A DNA stretch of 64,000 nucleotides, from the NCBI GenBank assembly GCA_963703355.1, contig OY969813.1, positions 1,426,001 to 1,490,000 of the forward strand, read 5' to 3'. Position numbers and translations under genes: made by a program. The DNA is from Puia sp963703355. GTDB lineage: Bacteria > Bacteroidota > Bacteroidia > Chitinophagales > Chitinophagaceae. Shown one piece after another: positions 16,127 through 25,439 of this stretch. The notes under the pieces were generated by a model. That model searched no databases and was not told where the DNA came from. It saw only the letters and a program-made list of their open reading frames with translations. Each line of letters begins with the position of its first letter. The stretch's first letter is position 1.

Positions 16127-18007
16127 ATGAAGCAATCAAATTTCAACGATTTGTCTTTAAGCGAGGTCCATGGTTCTGTCACAGTTAACCAGACAGGCCC
16201 CCGTTGGAAACAGATATTTTCTTTTTTTGGCCCTGCATACCTGGTAAGTGTGGGTTATATGGATCCTGGCAACTGGGCTACAGATATTGCCGGAGGAAGC
16301 CAGTTTGGGTATCAATTGCTTTGGGTGCTTGTAATGAGTAATATCATAGCACTCGTTCTGCAGGGATTTTCGGCCCGCCTTGGCATAGTAAGAGGCAGAG
16401 ATTTGGCGCAGGCAAACAGGGAGGCTTACCCCAAATTAGCTAATTTCTGCCTGTACATTCTGGCTGAAATTGCCATTACAGCTTGTGATCTTGCTGAAGT
16501 TCTGGGAATGGCAATTGGAATTCAGTTATTAACGGGCCTTCCTCTTATTTATGGTGTCGCAATTACCGCCCTGGATACGTTTCTTTTACTTTTTCTGCAA
16601 CGACTTGGTATGCGGAAACTGGAGGTGTTTATTCTTAGTTTGATTGCCATTGTCGGGATTTCCTTTTTTATAGAGATATTTCTTGCAAAACCAAGTTTCC
16701 CAGAAATAAGTCGGGGATTAATACCCACGCTACATAGTTCAGCTGCGTTGTATGTTGCCATAGGAATTATCGGAGCAACCGTTATGCCTCATAATCTGTA
16801 TTTGCATTCTGCCCTGGTTCAGACGAGAAAAATTCAAAAAGATGATGTCCATATAAAAAGAGCTATAAAGCTGAATCTTTGGGACTCCACCATTGCGCTC
16901 AATTTGGCATTCTTAGTAAACGCCGCTATTCTGATTCTTGCCGGGGCTGTGTTTTTTAAGTCTGGCAGGACTGATATAGCTTCCATTACGGACGCTCACA
17001 AGTTATTGTCGCCGCTCCTGGGTTCAAAGATGGCTTCCATACTATTCGCAGTCGCCCTGATTGCCGCGGGGCAAAGCTCAACAATAACCGGCACACTGGC
17101 TGGTCAGATAGTAATGGAAGGCTATCTGCATCTCCGTATAAATCCTTTATTACGCAGACTTATTACAAGACTATTAGCCATCATTCCAGCTGTTCTGGTA
17201 ATTGGTGTATCCGGAGAACAACAAGTCGACCAGCTGTTGGTTTTAAGTCAGGTTATATTGAGTCTGCAACTTGGATTTGCAGTAATACCACTTATACATT
17301 TTGTGAGTGATAAAAAAAAGATGGGTGTATTCCGTATAAAAAATAGCACATTAATTGTTGCATGGGTGATAGCTACGCTGCTCCTTTTTCTAAATTTCAA
17401 ACTTGTATTGGAGGAGGGGCAAAAACTATTTAACCAGCCAGGTCTGCTGATATGGAAAATAGTTTCGGTGTTTGTTTTGACCGGAGCATTAACACTATTG
17501 ATATTTATTTTGATTCATCCCTGGATCAGTAAAAAGCCGTTAAAAGAAACGCCTTTACACGGCGTGGGAAAATCGATAGTAAACCTTGAAATCCCAACAT
17601 TTCGTAAAATTGCAATCGCCCTTGATTTCAGTAGCCAGGATGAAAAACTTCTTGCATTTGCTATTGGACAGGGAGGCATGAAAAGCAACTACATTTTGAT
17701 TCATGTTGTTGAAAGTGCTTCGGCCCGTATGCTCGGTAAACATAGTGATGATCTGGAAACCAGAACAGATCAGGAAAGGTTAAATGGATACCAGGCTGCT
17801 CTTGAAAAAAACAATTATAAAGCCATAACGCGGTTGGGGTATATTCATCGTGCAAAGGAAATTGTCCGCATAGTAAAAGAAGAAGGTGTAGAAATACTGG
17901 TTATCGGCGCTCACGGTCATTCAGGACTGAAGGATTTTATTTATGGGGAAACGGTAAATACTGTAAGGCATGAGCTTAAAATACCCGTACTGATAGTAAA
18001 TCTATAA
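16127..18007 (+). CDS. Nramp divalent metal transporter fused to a UspA domain
   Basis: The 626-residue protein has an N-terminal Nramp/MntH transporter of about 11 helices (residues 30-470). DPGNW (46-50) and ATVMPHN (217-223) carry the metal-binding positions of the family (Asp and Asn of the first, Met of the second), which supports Mn2+/Fe2+ uptake. After a cytoplasmic linker a universal stress protein domain occupies about 485-626, beginning FRKIAIALDFSSQDEK and ending VIGAHGHSGLKDFIYG...VPVLIV-like sequence with the glycine-rich nucleotide-binding loop. The UspA part may sense ATP or stress and gate transport; that is inference. The stop is 3 bp from a convergent Crp-type regulator. Confidence 0.92.
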   Translation: MKQSNFNDLSLSEVHGSVTVNQTGPRWKQIFSFFGPAYLVSVGYMDPGNWATDIAGGSQFGYQLLWVLVMSNIIALVLQGFSARLGIVRGRDLAQANREAYPKLANFCLYILAEIAITACDLAEVLGMAIGIQLLTGLPLIYGVAITALDTFLLLFLQRLGMRKLEVFILSLIAIVGISFFIEIFLAKPSFPEISRGLIPTLHSSAALYVAIGIIGATVMPHNLYLHSALVQTRKIQKDDVHIKRAIKLNLWDSTIALNLAFLVNAAILILAGAVFFKSGRTDIASITDAHKLLSPLLGSKMASILFAVALIAAGQSSTITGTLAGQIVMEGYLHLRINPLLRRLITRLLAIIPAVLVIGVSGEQQVDQLLVLSQVILSLQLGFAVIPLIHFVSDKKKMGVFRIKNSTLIVAWVIATLLLFLNFKLVLEEGQKLFNQPGLLIWKIVSVFVLTGALTLLIFILIHPWISKKPLKETPLHGVGKSIVNLEIPTFRKIAIALDFSSQDEKLLAFAIGQGGMKSNYILIHVVESASARMLGKHSDDLETRTDQERLNGYQAALEKNNYKAITRLGYIHRAKEIVRIVKEEGVEILVIGAHGHSGLKDFIYGETVNTVRHELKIPVLIVNL

Positions 18008-18010
18008 ATA

Positions 18011-18586
18011 TTATTTTATCAGATGTTTCAATCGACTGAATGTTTCCGGCTTCATATTCAGATAAGAAGCTAAATATTTCTGTGGAACACGTTGCAGCAG
18101 GTAGCCGTTATTTCTTATGAAATTGATAAATCTTTCCTGCGAAGTCAGTCTCACCCGATTGTATTCCAAACTTTCTTTCTTGAGGTATTCCTGCGTAGCG
18201 ATAAGCCGCCCGAGCCGCTCCATTTTTGGACTGTATTCGTATAATTTTTCTACATTTTCCAATGTGATGGAAACCACCATCATCGGTTCCAAAGCTTCAA
18301 CAGAAAAGTTAGAGGGTTCGCCAGACATAAATGAATCATAACAACAAATGATTTCATTCTCCCTGGAAAACTGCATTACCATCTCTTCGTTTTTCCGGAT
18401 AAAATATTTTCTTGCAAGTCCCTGTAATATGAAATTCAAATATTTCTCTACCTGCCCCTCCTCCACCAGCTTTTGCTTCTTTTCGAAATTTCGTAATTCA
18501 AACAGACTTGCCAGATAATTGAATTCCTCCTCATTCAAATAAACATAATTTGATAAGTAAGATTTTACGATATCAATTAGGTCCAT
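18011..18586 (-). CDS. Crp/Fnr-family transcriptional regulator
   Basis: From the ATG at 18586 the product is 191 residues. The N-terminal cyclic-nucleotide-binding-like domain covers about 10-125 (LRNFEKKQKLVEEGQVEKYLNFILQG), and a short C-terminal helix-turn-helix ends in VPQKYLASYLNMKPETFSRLKHL. This pattern is common in Bacteroidota Crp/Fnr regulators. No Fnr-type cysteine cluster is visible. The longer frame needs a TTG at 18616. The gene is convergent with the Nramp gene; the target is unknown. Confidence 0.87.
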   Translation of the reverse strand: MDLIDIVKSYLSNYVYLNEEEFNYLASLFELRNFEKKQKLVEEGQVEKYLNFILQGLARKYFIRKNEEMVMQFSRENEIICCYDSFMSGEPSNFSVEALEPMMVVSITLENVEKLYEYSPKMERLGRLIATQEYLKKESLEYNRVRLTSQERFINFIRNNGYLLQRVPQKYLASYLNMKPETFSRLKHLIK

Positions 18587-18730
18587 GAAAAGATGTTTGT
18601 CATTGTAAGGTACCAAGATGTTAGAGAGGTGACAAATTTTTCACATTCCTAAAAGGTAAAATGTATACTGAATCGAGAATAAAAGATTAAAAATAAACGT
18701 CTATTTATACAGATAAAAAAGACCGGAAAA

Positions 18731-18760
18731 GCCTTAAGCCTAAGCCTTAAAGCATTAAAG
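18731..18760. repeat. Short GCCTTAA-type tandem words in a divergent spacer
   Basis: Four related words (GCCTTAA, GCCTAA, GCCTTAAA, GCATTAAA) follow one another here. The surrounding spacer (18587-18826) between the Crp-type gene and icd shows no paired inverted arm, unlike the other repeats in this window, and no clear promoter. Confidence 0.45.
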
Positions 18761-18826
18761 ATGGATGTCTTTGAGAATTGCTTCAATTCATGTAGGTTTG
18801 CTGACTTTTCTATAAAAATTATATTC

Positions 18827-20059
18827 ATGTCCAAAAAAATCAAAGTTGCCAATCCGGTAGTAGAACTAGACGGGGATGAAATGACCCGGATAATCTGGAA
18901 GTTTATAAAAGAAAAACTTATCCTGCCTTATCTTGAATTGGATATAAAATATTTTGATTTGGGAATTGAGTCGAGAGATAAAACAAATGACCAGATAACT
19001 ATAGATGCTGCCAATGCGATCAGGGAATTTGGTGTTGGCATCAAATGCGCCACGATAACACCCGACGAGGCGCGTGTGGCAGAATTTCATTTAAAACAGA
19101 TGTGGAAAAGTCCCAACGGGACGATAAGAAATATTTTAGATGGCACCGTATTTCGCGAACCTATCGTTATAAAAAATATCCCCCGTCTTGTAGTGAACTG
19201 GACTGCGCCCATTATTGTGGGACGACATGCTTTTGGCGATCAGTACAAAGCGACGGATACCGTCATAAAAGGAAAAGGAAAATTAACAATGACTTTCACA
19301 CCAGCGGATGGAAGTCAGCCACAAACCTTTGAAGTTTATGACTTCAAGGGAAACGGAGTAGCACTTTCGATGTACAATACTGATGAAAGTATTATGGGCT
19401 TTGCGAGAAGTTGTTTTAACATGGCCCTCAGTAAAAAATGGCCATTATATCTTTCAACGAAAAATACGATTTTAAAAAAATACGATGGCCGCTTCAAGGA
19501 TATATTTGAAGAAATATATCAACAGGAATTTAAACAACAATTCAAAGAGGCAAATATCACATATGAACACAGGCTTATCGACGACATGGTAGCCAGTGCG
19601 TTAAAATGGAACGGGAATTTTGTTTGGGCTTGTAAAAATTACGACGGTGACGTACAAAGTGATACTGTTGCGCAGGGATTCGGATCGCTTGGACTGATGA
19701 CTTCGGTATTAATTACACCTGATGGAAAAATCATGGAAGCAGAAGCGGCCCATGGAACAGTGACGCGTCATTACCGTGATCATCAGGCCGGCAAACCCAC
19801 ATCTACCAATCCTATTGCTTCTATTTTTGCCTGGACCCGCGGCCTCGCATTCAGGGGTAAACTGGATGGGAATAAGGAACTTATTGAATTCTGTGAAACA
19901 CTTGAAGCAGTTTGCATAGAAACGGTGGAAAGTGGAAAAATGACAAAGGACCTGGCAGTATGCGTTCACGGAAACAAAGTAACGGCAGGCAAGGATTATT
20001 TGAATACCGAGGACTTTCTTGATGCAATAGATCAGAACCTTAAAAAGAAGATTGGCTGA
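18827..20059 (+). CDS. icd: NADP-dependent isocitrate dehydrogenase
   Basis: The 410-residue length and sequence fit the homodimeric, eukaryote-like NADP-IDH subfamily, which decarboxylates isocitrate to 2-oxoglutarate in the citric-acid cycle. Motifs include VVELDGDEMTRIIW at the N-terminus, KSPNGTIRN, the metal and substrate residues in RLIDDMVA, and AEAAHGTVTRHYR in the cofactor region. The ATG at 18827 (MSKKIKVANP) is preferred over an upstream frame extension of 22 residues. The gene appears to stand alone. Confidence 0.95.
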   Translation: MSKKIKVANPVVELDGDEMTRIIWKFIKEKLILPYLELDIKYFDLGIESRDKTNDQITIDAANAIREFGVGIKCATITPDEARVAEFHLKQMWKSPNGTIRNILDGTVFREPIVIKNIPRLVVNWTAPIIVGRHAFGDQYKATDTVIKGKGKLTMTFTPADGSQPQTFEVYDFKGNGVALSMYNTDESIMGFARSCFNMALSKKWPLYLSTKNTILKKYDGRFKDIFEEIYQQEFKQQFKEANITYEHRLIDDMVASALKWNGNFVWACKNYDGDVQSDTVAQGFGSLGLMTSVLITPDGKIMEAEAAHGTVTRHYRDHQAGKPTSTNPIASIFAWTRGLAFRGKLDGNKELIEFCETLEAVCIETVESGKMTKDLAVCVHGNKVTAGKDYLNTEDFLDAIDQNLKKKIG

Positions 20060-20162
20060 TCAGCGCCAAAAAGAAAAAACCACCTCATTTTGTAGTTCCC
20101 AACCATTAGCTGGTAAACCCAAAAAGAGATGGCTTTTCTCTAACGATTGCTTACTAAAAAAA

Positions 20163-20366
20163 TTATTTCTTAGCTGAATCTACTGCTTTCTTAGTAGTAT
20201 CCTTCATTGCAGCAGCAGATGTATCAACCATAGTTTTAGTAGTGTCTTTCACTGTTACGCTGTCTGTCTTTACAACAGTAGTCGTATCTGTAGTAGTTGA
20301 GGAACTGGCAGAACCATTACAGGCTGCGAAAGCACCAATTGCTAAAACGGTCAATAGTTTTTTCAT
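20163..20366 (-). CDS. Small Thr-rich lipoprotein
   Basis: The 67-residue product from the ATG at 20366 has a short signal peptide with lipobox (LLTVLAIGAFAAC, Cys15). A low-complexity Ser/Thr/Asp/Lys tail follows, built from repeats of DTTK and VDTS. It resembles small outer-membrane lipoproteins of unknown role common in Bacteroidota. The longer frame from 20396 is less likely because it displaces the signal peptide. Confidence 0.72.
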   Translation of the reverse strand: MKKLLTVLAIGAFAACNGSASSSTTTDTTTVVKTDSVTVKDTTKTMVDTSAAAMKDTTKKAVDSAKK

Positions 20367-20616
20367 TGTTATTTGTTTGATTGTGAATGATTTCATGTTA
20401 ATACGGCGAATTGGAAAAAGTAACCTTCCCGTACAGCGAAAATCTTCAATAAATATGTTAATGCTATATAATCAATTCATTATTAATGCGTTAGGATAAA
20501 AATATGGCCGGGGCGGTTCTCAAAAAAAGTAAAAAAATGAAAGCAATCGTTTTTTTCATCTTTTCCGTTTCCAATTGGGTTACGATTCTTTACTTTCAGT
20601 ATTAAATAGAGCCTGG

Positions 20617-21183
20617 GTGACTACTGACAGCAATGAACAAGCGTTATTGAAGGGTTTGGCGGGAAATGACCGAAAATCGATTGAGTCCATTTATCGGGCG
20701 CATTACAGCATGATCCAGACCCTGATTATCAATAATAGTGGAACTTCAGATGATGCCAGGGATATATTTCAGGAAGCCATCATTGTTTTATACGAAAAGG
20801 CAAAGTCCGGCAGTTTTGAGTTGCACGCGCAGCTGAAAACATACTTGTATGCTGTATGTAGACGATTGTGGTTGAAAAGGCTGGCTTTTAATAAACGATT
20901 TTCAGGTGATCTGGCCAATGCACCCGAATCTATAGCAACGGAGGAAGATATTGAGCTGTACGAACATCGTTCCCAGGATTTCGATCTGATGGAACAGGCT
21001 CTTCAACATCTTGGGGAACCATGTAAGGAACTTCTGGAAAGTTATTACATCCGGAAAAGAAACATGTCTGAAATCGCAAAAGAGTTTGGTTATACGAATG
21101 CGGAAAATGCAAAGAATCAGAAGTACAAATGTTTGATGCGTTTGAAAAAAATATTCTTTGGTAATTATAATAACAACATATAA
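20617..21183 (+). CDS. Sigma-70 family RNA polymerase sigma factor (ECF-like)
   Basis: The protein has sigma region 2 (GNDRKSIESIYRAHYSMIQTLI...DARDIFQEAIIVLYEKA) and region 4 (CKELLESYYIRKRNMSEIAKEFGYTNAENAKNQKYKCLMRLKK), the two-domain arrangement of ECF sigma factors. The start is uncertain: a GTG at 20617 gives MTTDSNEQALLKGL (188 residues) and fits the family opening, while a TTG at 20575 gives 202. The next gene, 9 bp downstream, encodes a membrane protein with a cytoplasmic N-terminal domain and a periplasmic protease domain, in the position normally taken by an anti-sigma factor. Confidence 0.88.
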   Translation: MTTDSNEQALLKGLAGNDRKSIESIYRAHYSMIQTLIINNSGTSDDARDIFQEAIIVLYEKAKSGSFELHAQLKTYLYAVCRRLWLKRLAFNKRFSGDLANAPESIATEEDIELYEHRSQDFDLMEQALQHLGEPCKELLESYYIRKRNMSEIAKEFGYTNAENAKNQKYKCLMRLKKIFFGNYNNNI

Positions 21184-21192
21184 ACGGGTGAA

Positions 21193-22308
21193 ATGGAAGA
21201 GAGGCTGCTTTTAGAATCAATTGAAAGGTATATCAGGGGTGAAATGCTCCCGGAAGAAAGGAAATTTTTTGAGGACCTCAGAAAATCAAATCCCGGTATA
21301 GATCAAATGGTGGTTGAGCATACGGTTTTTCTTCATCTGATGGAAAAGTATGGCGACAGAAAAAATGTAAAGTCCAGTCTTCAGGAAGTACACAACCAGC
21401 TTTTCGAAACAGGTCAGATCAGGCAGACGCAGCAAACAAAGGTTGTACGACTTTGGAAAAAATACCGCAAGGTAGTAGCTGTTGCTGCTTCTATTGCCGG
21501 GATTACAGCTTTGGCAATCAGCAGTATAACTTCTTATTATGCACACAAAACACCAGACTCACAGTTGCAGGATCTCAATCGCAGGATCTCAATTATAGCG
21601 CGGGGACAAAAATCTTTAACTGATAAGATAAACAACCAGCCTCCTAAAGAGATTCCTGTGGAGGCAGATTTCAAATCGGGCGGCACCGGGTTTATGATTG
21701 ATCCCAAAGGTTATATTGTAACAAATGCTCATGTAATTGGAAGTTCAACGATAGTTATTGTTCAAAATAACAAAGGGCAGGAATTTAAAACAAAGATTGT
21801 GTATGTAAGTCCCAACGAGGACCTGGCATTCTTAAAAATTATTGATAGTGATTTCAAGGCGACGGCCATACTGCCCTATTCCATTACCAAGGGTAATATA
21901 GATTTGGGTGAAGGTATTTTTACACTTGGTTACCCAAGAGATGAGATTGTGTATGGCGAAGGTTATCTGAGCGCCAAAACCGGATTTCGTGGCGACACGC
22001 TTACATGTCAGATTGCAGTTGCTGCAAACCCTGGAAACAGCGGCGGTCCCGTGCTGGACAAAAATGGTGAAGTGATCGGTGTATTAAGCAATCGTCAACT
22101 GCAAACTCAGGGGGCCGTATTCGCTATCCGAACAAAAAGTATTTATCTGGCTCTGGATGAAATCAGAAAAGATACAACTCTCGTGAACAACACTGATTCC
22201 AGTTTAGCCATGATTCGCTTACCTCAAAATTCCACGGTAAAGAATATGGACCGTGTTCAGCAGGTCAAAAAAATTCAGGAGTTTGTTTACCTGGTAAAAA
22301 GCTATTGA
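21193..22308 (+). CDS. Membrane-anchored S1C (trypsin/DegP-like) serine protease with cytoplasmic N-domain
   Basis: The 371-residue protein has three parts. Residues 1-90 form a charged cytoplasmic region (IERYIRGEMLPEERKFFEDLRKSNP), similar in style to anti-sigma N-domains but without a zinc-finger motif. One membrane helix lies at about 93-113. A DegP-like trypsin domain follows (about 155-345) with His180 (TNAHV), Asp210 (NEDLAFL) and Ser283 (GNSGGP). No PDZ domain follows. Being 9 bp downstream of a sigma-factor gene, it probably senses envelope conditions and controls that sigma factor, or is its target; both are inference. An exact 20-bp inverted repeat follows the stop. Confidence 0.85.
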   Translation: MEERLLLESIERYIRGEMLPEERKFFEDLRKSNPGIDQMVVEHTVFLHLMEKYGDRKNVKSSLQEVHNQLFETGQIRQTQQTKVVRLWKKYRKVVAVAASIAGITALAISSITSYYAHKTPDSQLQDLNRRISIIARGQKSLTDKINNQPPKEIPVEADFKSGGTGFMIDPKGYIVTNAHVIGSSTIVIVQNNKGQEFKTKIVYVSPNEDLAFLKIIDSDFKATAILPYSITKGNIDLGEGIFTLGYPRDEIVYGEGYLSAKTGFRGDTLTCQIAVAANPGNSGGPVLDKNGEVIGVLSNRQLQTQGAVFAIRTKSIYLALDEIRKDTTLVNNTDSSLAMIRLPQNSTVKNMDRVQQVKKIQEFVYLVKSY

Positions 22309-22310
22309 GC

Positions 22311-22416
22311 AAGTATGGGAGTATGGGAGTATGAAAATTAAATTAATAGTGTATAAATAATCACTTAACCGGTCTTAACTAAGTAATCAGACATTCACTC
22401 CCATACTCCCATACTT
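22311..22416. repeat. Perfect 20-bp inverted repeat of 8-bp words between convergent genes
   Basis: Bases 22311-22330 (AAGTATGGGAGTATGGGAGT) and 22397-22416 are exact reverse complements, separated by 66 nt. Each arm is a tandem of the 8-mer GTATGGGA. The arms start 2 nt after the protease stop and end 2 nt before the nucleotidyltransferase stop, so both mRNAs would end with this hairpin. Confidence 0.85.
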
Positions 22417-22418
22417 TC

Positions 22419-23318
22419 CTAGTATAGTTTCCTCGGATATTCTCCAGATGCTACCAGCTTATTAATATTTTCCTGAACTGAAGGGGCGTCTTCTTTATAG
22501 GTTACTCCAAACCAGGTTGATGCCGTAGGTATAATTTTAATTTGCCCCTTTCCATCATGTATAAACCGGTCACCAATAATTGGGATAAAAAATTCCGATT
22601 TCAACTCCTGGCCATTTTTTAAGAGAAATTCATGAAATATTTTCTCAATAAATGGAAAAACAGAAGGATCAAAACACCAGAAATTCATAGAAACTTTCGA
22701 AGTATCCGGAACCTGAAAAGTCTTCCCATCTTCCTCGTAGGTGATTTTACCATCTGCGTTTCTGTATATTTTTGTCCTTTCGTGAATTGAAATCAGGTTG
22801 TTTGCGTTGTCCACTTCGCAGACACCTCTGCTAACTGACCCATTTTCAGAAAGTGTTCTGGATAAATCATATCCGATGATGCTATAGGTAGACGCGTTAC
22901 AGGCGGTAGTAAGAAAATCATACGCTTTTTCAAATGCATCCCGGCCGTAAAAATCGTCAGCATTAATTACGGCGAATGAATCTCTGATGGCTGGTTTTGC
23001 GCATAATACGGCGTGGGCAGTGCCCCAGGGCTTGGTCCGATCCAAAGGTGGTGTATATCCGTCCGTATAAGAATCCATCTCCTGATATACATAAGCAGTT
23101 TCTACTTTTTCACCCCATTTCGGTTCAAAAATATTTTTGAAATCATTGGCAAAATCTTTTCTGATAATGAAAACAATTTTTTCAAAACCGCTCTCAATCG
23201 CATCGTAAATCGAATAGTCCATGATGGTTTCTCCTGAAGGACCAAAGGATTGGACTTGTTTCATACTTCCATAGCGCGACGCCATACCCGCCGCGAGAAT
23301 TAATAAGGTTGGTTTCAT
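22419..23318 (-). CDS. Sugar-phosphate nucleotidyltransferase (UTP-glucose-1-phosphate type)
   Basis: The ATG at 23318 gives 299 residues starting MKPTLLILAAGMASRYGSMKQ, the nucleotide-binding signature of the family. VINADDFYG supplies the metal-binding aspartates. The extended loop TPPLDRTKPWGTAHAV is characteristic of a Bacteroidota/Firmicute clade usually annotated as nucleotidyltransferase. The reaction is NTP plus sugar-1-phosphate to NDP-sugar; which sugar is not certain. The longest frame adds 39 improbable N-terminal residues overlapping the divergent gene. Confidence 0.85.
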   Translation of the reverse strand: MKPTLLILAAGMASRYGSMKQVQSFGPSGETIMDYSIYDAIESGFEKIVFIIRKDFANDFKNIFEPKWGEKVETAYVYQEMDSYTDGYTPPLDRTKPWGTAHAVLCAKPAIRDSFAVINADDFYGRDAFEKAYDFLTTACNASTYSIIGYDLSRTLSENGSVSRGVCEVDNANNLISIHERTKIYRNADGKITYEEDGKTFQVPDTSKVSMNFWCFDPSVFPFIEKIFHEFLLKNGQELKSEFFIPIIGDRFIHDGKGQIKIIPTASTWFGVTYKEDAPSVQENINKLVASGEYPRKLY

Positions 23319-23379
23319 TAACGTAATTTTAATGCGAGGCGAAATTAAATAATAAACATAAAACAAGCTAAGATTAAAA

Positions 23380-24297
23380 GTGAACGTTATTGCCCCAGAT
23401 TTAAAACATGTAAACCTTGAACCCTGGAAACACAACAGCTTCGTTCAAAAAAAAATAAAAGTGGACGTATTGCGGATGGATAAAATTCATCCTGATATAT
23501 CCGGCAATAAATGGTTTAAATTGAAATATTTCATCGAGCTTGCCAAACGGTTCGACAAGCGCACTTTGGTAAGCTTTGGTGGTCCCTATTCGAATCATAT
23601 ACTTGCATTGGCCGCGGCGGCGAATTTACATAAACTCCAATCTGTTGGATTTATAAGAGGTGAAGAACCATTGAAGTTTTCGCATACGTTATCTGAAGCA
23701 AGTGAATACGGAATGGAACTTCGCTTTCTTCCGAGAACAGCATACGATGCGATAAAAAATCAGGAATATGTCGATATTTCAAATTTCAAAATACCGGATT
23801 CGCTTGTGATTCCTGAAGGTGGTGCTGCCTTAGAAGGTGTACGTGGCGCCGAAGAAATATTGTCTTTACATTCGACGCAGGAATATTCACATATATGCTG
23901 TGCTGTGGGAACGGGCGTAACATTGGCAGGTTTGGTTAACAGTGCAGCAACACATCAAACTAAAATAGGCGTGTCCGTTCTAAAAGGTACGAACAGGCTA
24001 CAACCACTCAATTTATCCTGGATTAAAAATCAAGCGGGACTTTTAAATACCAGTATTGTTCATGAAGATCATTTTGGAGGATATGCCAAGAAAAATGAAT
24101 CACTGATTCATTTCATGAATATGGTATTTCTCGAATCGGGCCTTCCGACCGATTTTGTATATACAGCAAAACTTTTTTTCTCCATATTACGATTGGCTTC
24201 GGAAGACATCTTCCCCCAGGAAAGCCGCGTACTTATATTGCATACTGGAGGTCTTCAGGGAAACCATTCGTTGGCGCCGGGAACACTTCAGTTTTAA
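23380..24297 (+). CDS. PLP-dependent D-cysteine desulfhydrase/ACC deaminase-like protein
   Basis: The 305-residue protein matches fold-type II PLP enzymes of the ACC deaminase/D-cysteine desulfhydrase family. SGNKWFKLKY (about 41-50) carries the PLP lysine, SFGGPYSNH binds the phosphate side, and AVGTGVTLAGL plus LHTGGLQG near the C-terminus complete the cofactor site. The product may break down D-cysteine or a related amino acid. A GTG start at 23380 is used because no ATG precedes the conserved region; about 25 residues precede the first strand, as in relatives. It is divergent from the nucleotidyltransferase gene by 61 bp. Confidence 0.82.
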   Translation: MNVIAPDLKHVNLEPWKHNSFVQKKIKVDVLRMDKIHPDISGNKWFKLKYFIELAKRFDKRTLVSFGGPYSNHILALAAAANLHKLQSVGFIRGEEPLKFSHTLSEASEYGMELRFLPRTAYDAIKNQEYVDISNFKIPDSLVIPEGGAALEGVRGAEEILSLHSTQEYSHICCAVGTGVTLAGLVNSAATHQTKIGVSVLKGTNRLQPLNLSWIKNQAGLLNTSIVHEDHFGGYAKKNESLIHFMNMVFLESGLPTDFVYTAKLFFSILRLASEDIFPQESRVLILHTGGLQGNHSLAPGTLQF

Positions 24298-24360
24298 CTG
24301 GCAGAAAAGGGTTCATCCCTTATCTTTGCCGGGATCTAAGATTAAAGATAAGTTCGTGTC

Positions 24361-25398
24361 ATGCGTGTTTTCTGTGCACTGCTTTTATATTCCGTTTTCC
24401 TGCTCCCCTATGCAAAAGCACAGGATACCCTGCCTGGCTTCACAGCGTCTCTGAAACCTGGCGGGAAAGTCCTTATAAGCTGGCGAAACAGCTACCCAGC
24501 AATTAATCAGATCAGTATCCAAAGGTCATCGGATAGTCTTCGCAACTTTACTACACTGGTTACTGTTCCCGACCCTCACATACCGGAAAATGGTTTTGTA
24601 GACAGCAAAGCAAACGGCGCAAAGATGTACTACAGGATTTTTATTTTATTTCCGAACAGTAAATATATGTTTACCAAATCAAGGAAGGCGATTTTGGAAA
24701 CTACCGACCAACCCGTGGCAATACAAAAACCTGCGACAAAAGAAAAATCAAGGGCCGGTGTGCAAACATCTTCCATGTTGCAAAAAGAGACAAAGAAATC
24801 AGAAGACTCTTTAAAAACCACACCAATAAAATCTCAGGAAGAGGAGGATTATCTGATATTGCCAAAAATCGACAATTCAAGAATCTACTACATGATGGAA
24901 ACTCCAAATCTCAAAAAACCGTCTATTTCAAACCCGGGCAGGGCAAAAGGTCCGACTATTGAGGTACAAAAAGTACTCGTAGTCAAAAGAAGAGACTCGG
25001 TGATTATGCTCCTGGCGGGAAATCAGGTGAGTCGGTTCAGTGATTCGCTGGTAAAACAAACGAAAGACACCTTATTATTTGTCAATGCAGATACGTTACA
25101 AATTAAACCATATATCGAATTATATAAGGAACCAAAAGAAGTTTATAAGGTATCGCTCTATGTATTCACTTCAAAAGATGGAAACGTAACCATTTCTCTG
25201 GCAGATTATAATCATAAAACTTATTATGTTTCATTTTTTGAAACGGATAATACACCCGTGTTGGAGGTAAAAGAAATCAAATACCCTATATTGGTTATTG
25301 ACAAAACAAATTTTGGTCACTCCGGGTGGTTCCGCTTCGAACTTTACGAAGATGGTAAATTGAAAGAAAAAAATAAGCTGCTAATACCTAGAGAGTAA
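24361..25398 (+). CDS. Hypothetical exported protein
   Basis: The 345-residue protein has a signal peptide (MRVFCALLLYSVFLLPYAKAQ) and an Ig/fibronectin-like opening (LPGFTASLKPGGKVLISWRNSYPAINQISIQRSSDSLRNF), a pattern seen in Bacteroidota surface proteins. A Lys/Ser/Gln-rich linker follows (about 120-160), then a beta-rich region that I do not recognise. There is no lipobox and no obvious T9SS C-terminal domain. TATCTTTG at 24321-24328 is a possible -7 box, giving a leader of about 28 nt. Confidence 0.65.
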   Translation: MRVFCALLLYSVFLLPYAKAQDTLPGFTASLKPGGKVLISWRNSYPAINQISIQRSSDSLRNFTTLVTVPDPHIPENGFVDSKANGAKMYYRIFILFPNSKYMFTKSRKAILETTDQPVAIQKPATKEKSRAGVQTSSMLQKETKKSEDSLKTTPIKSQEEEDYLILPKIDNSRIYYMMETPNLKKPSISNPGRAKGPTIEVQKVLVVKRRDSVIMLLAGNQVSRFSDSLVKQTKDTLLFVNADTLQIKPYIELYKEPKEVYKVSLYVFTSKDGNVTISLADYNHKTYYVSFFETDNTPVLEVKEIKYPILVIDKTNFGHSGWFRFELYEDGKLKEKNKLLIPRE

Positions 25399-25439
25399 GG
25401 CTGTCTAAAAAATAACTCTTTTGATTGCTGTAAAAAAGG

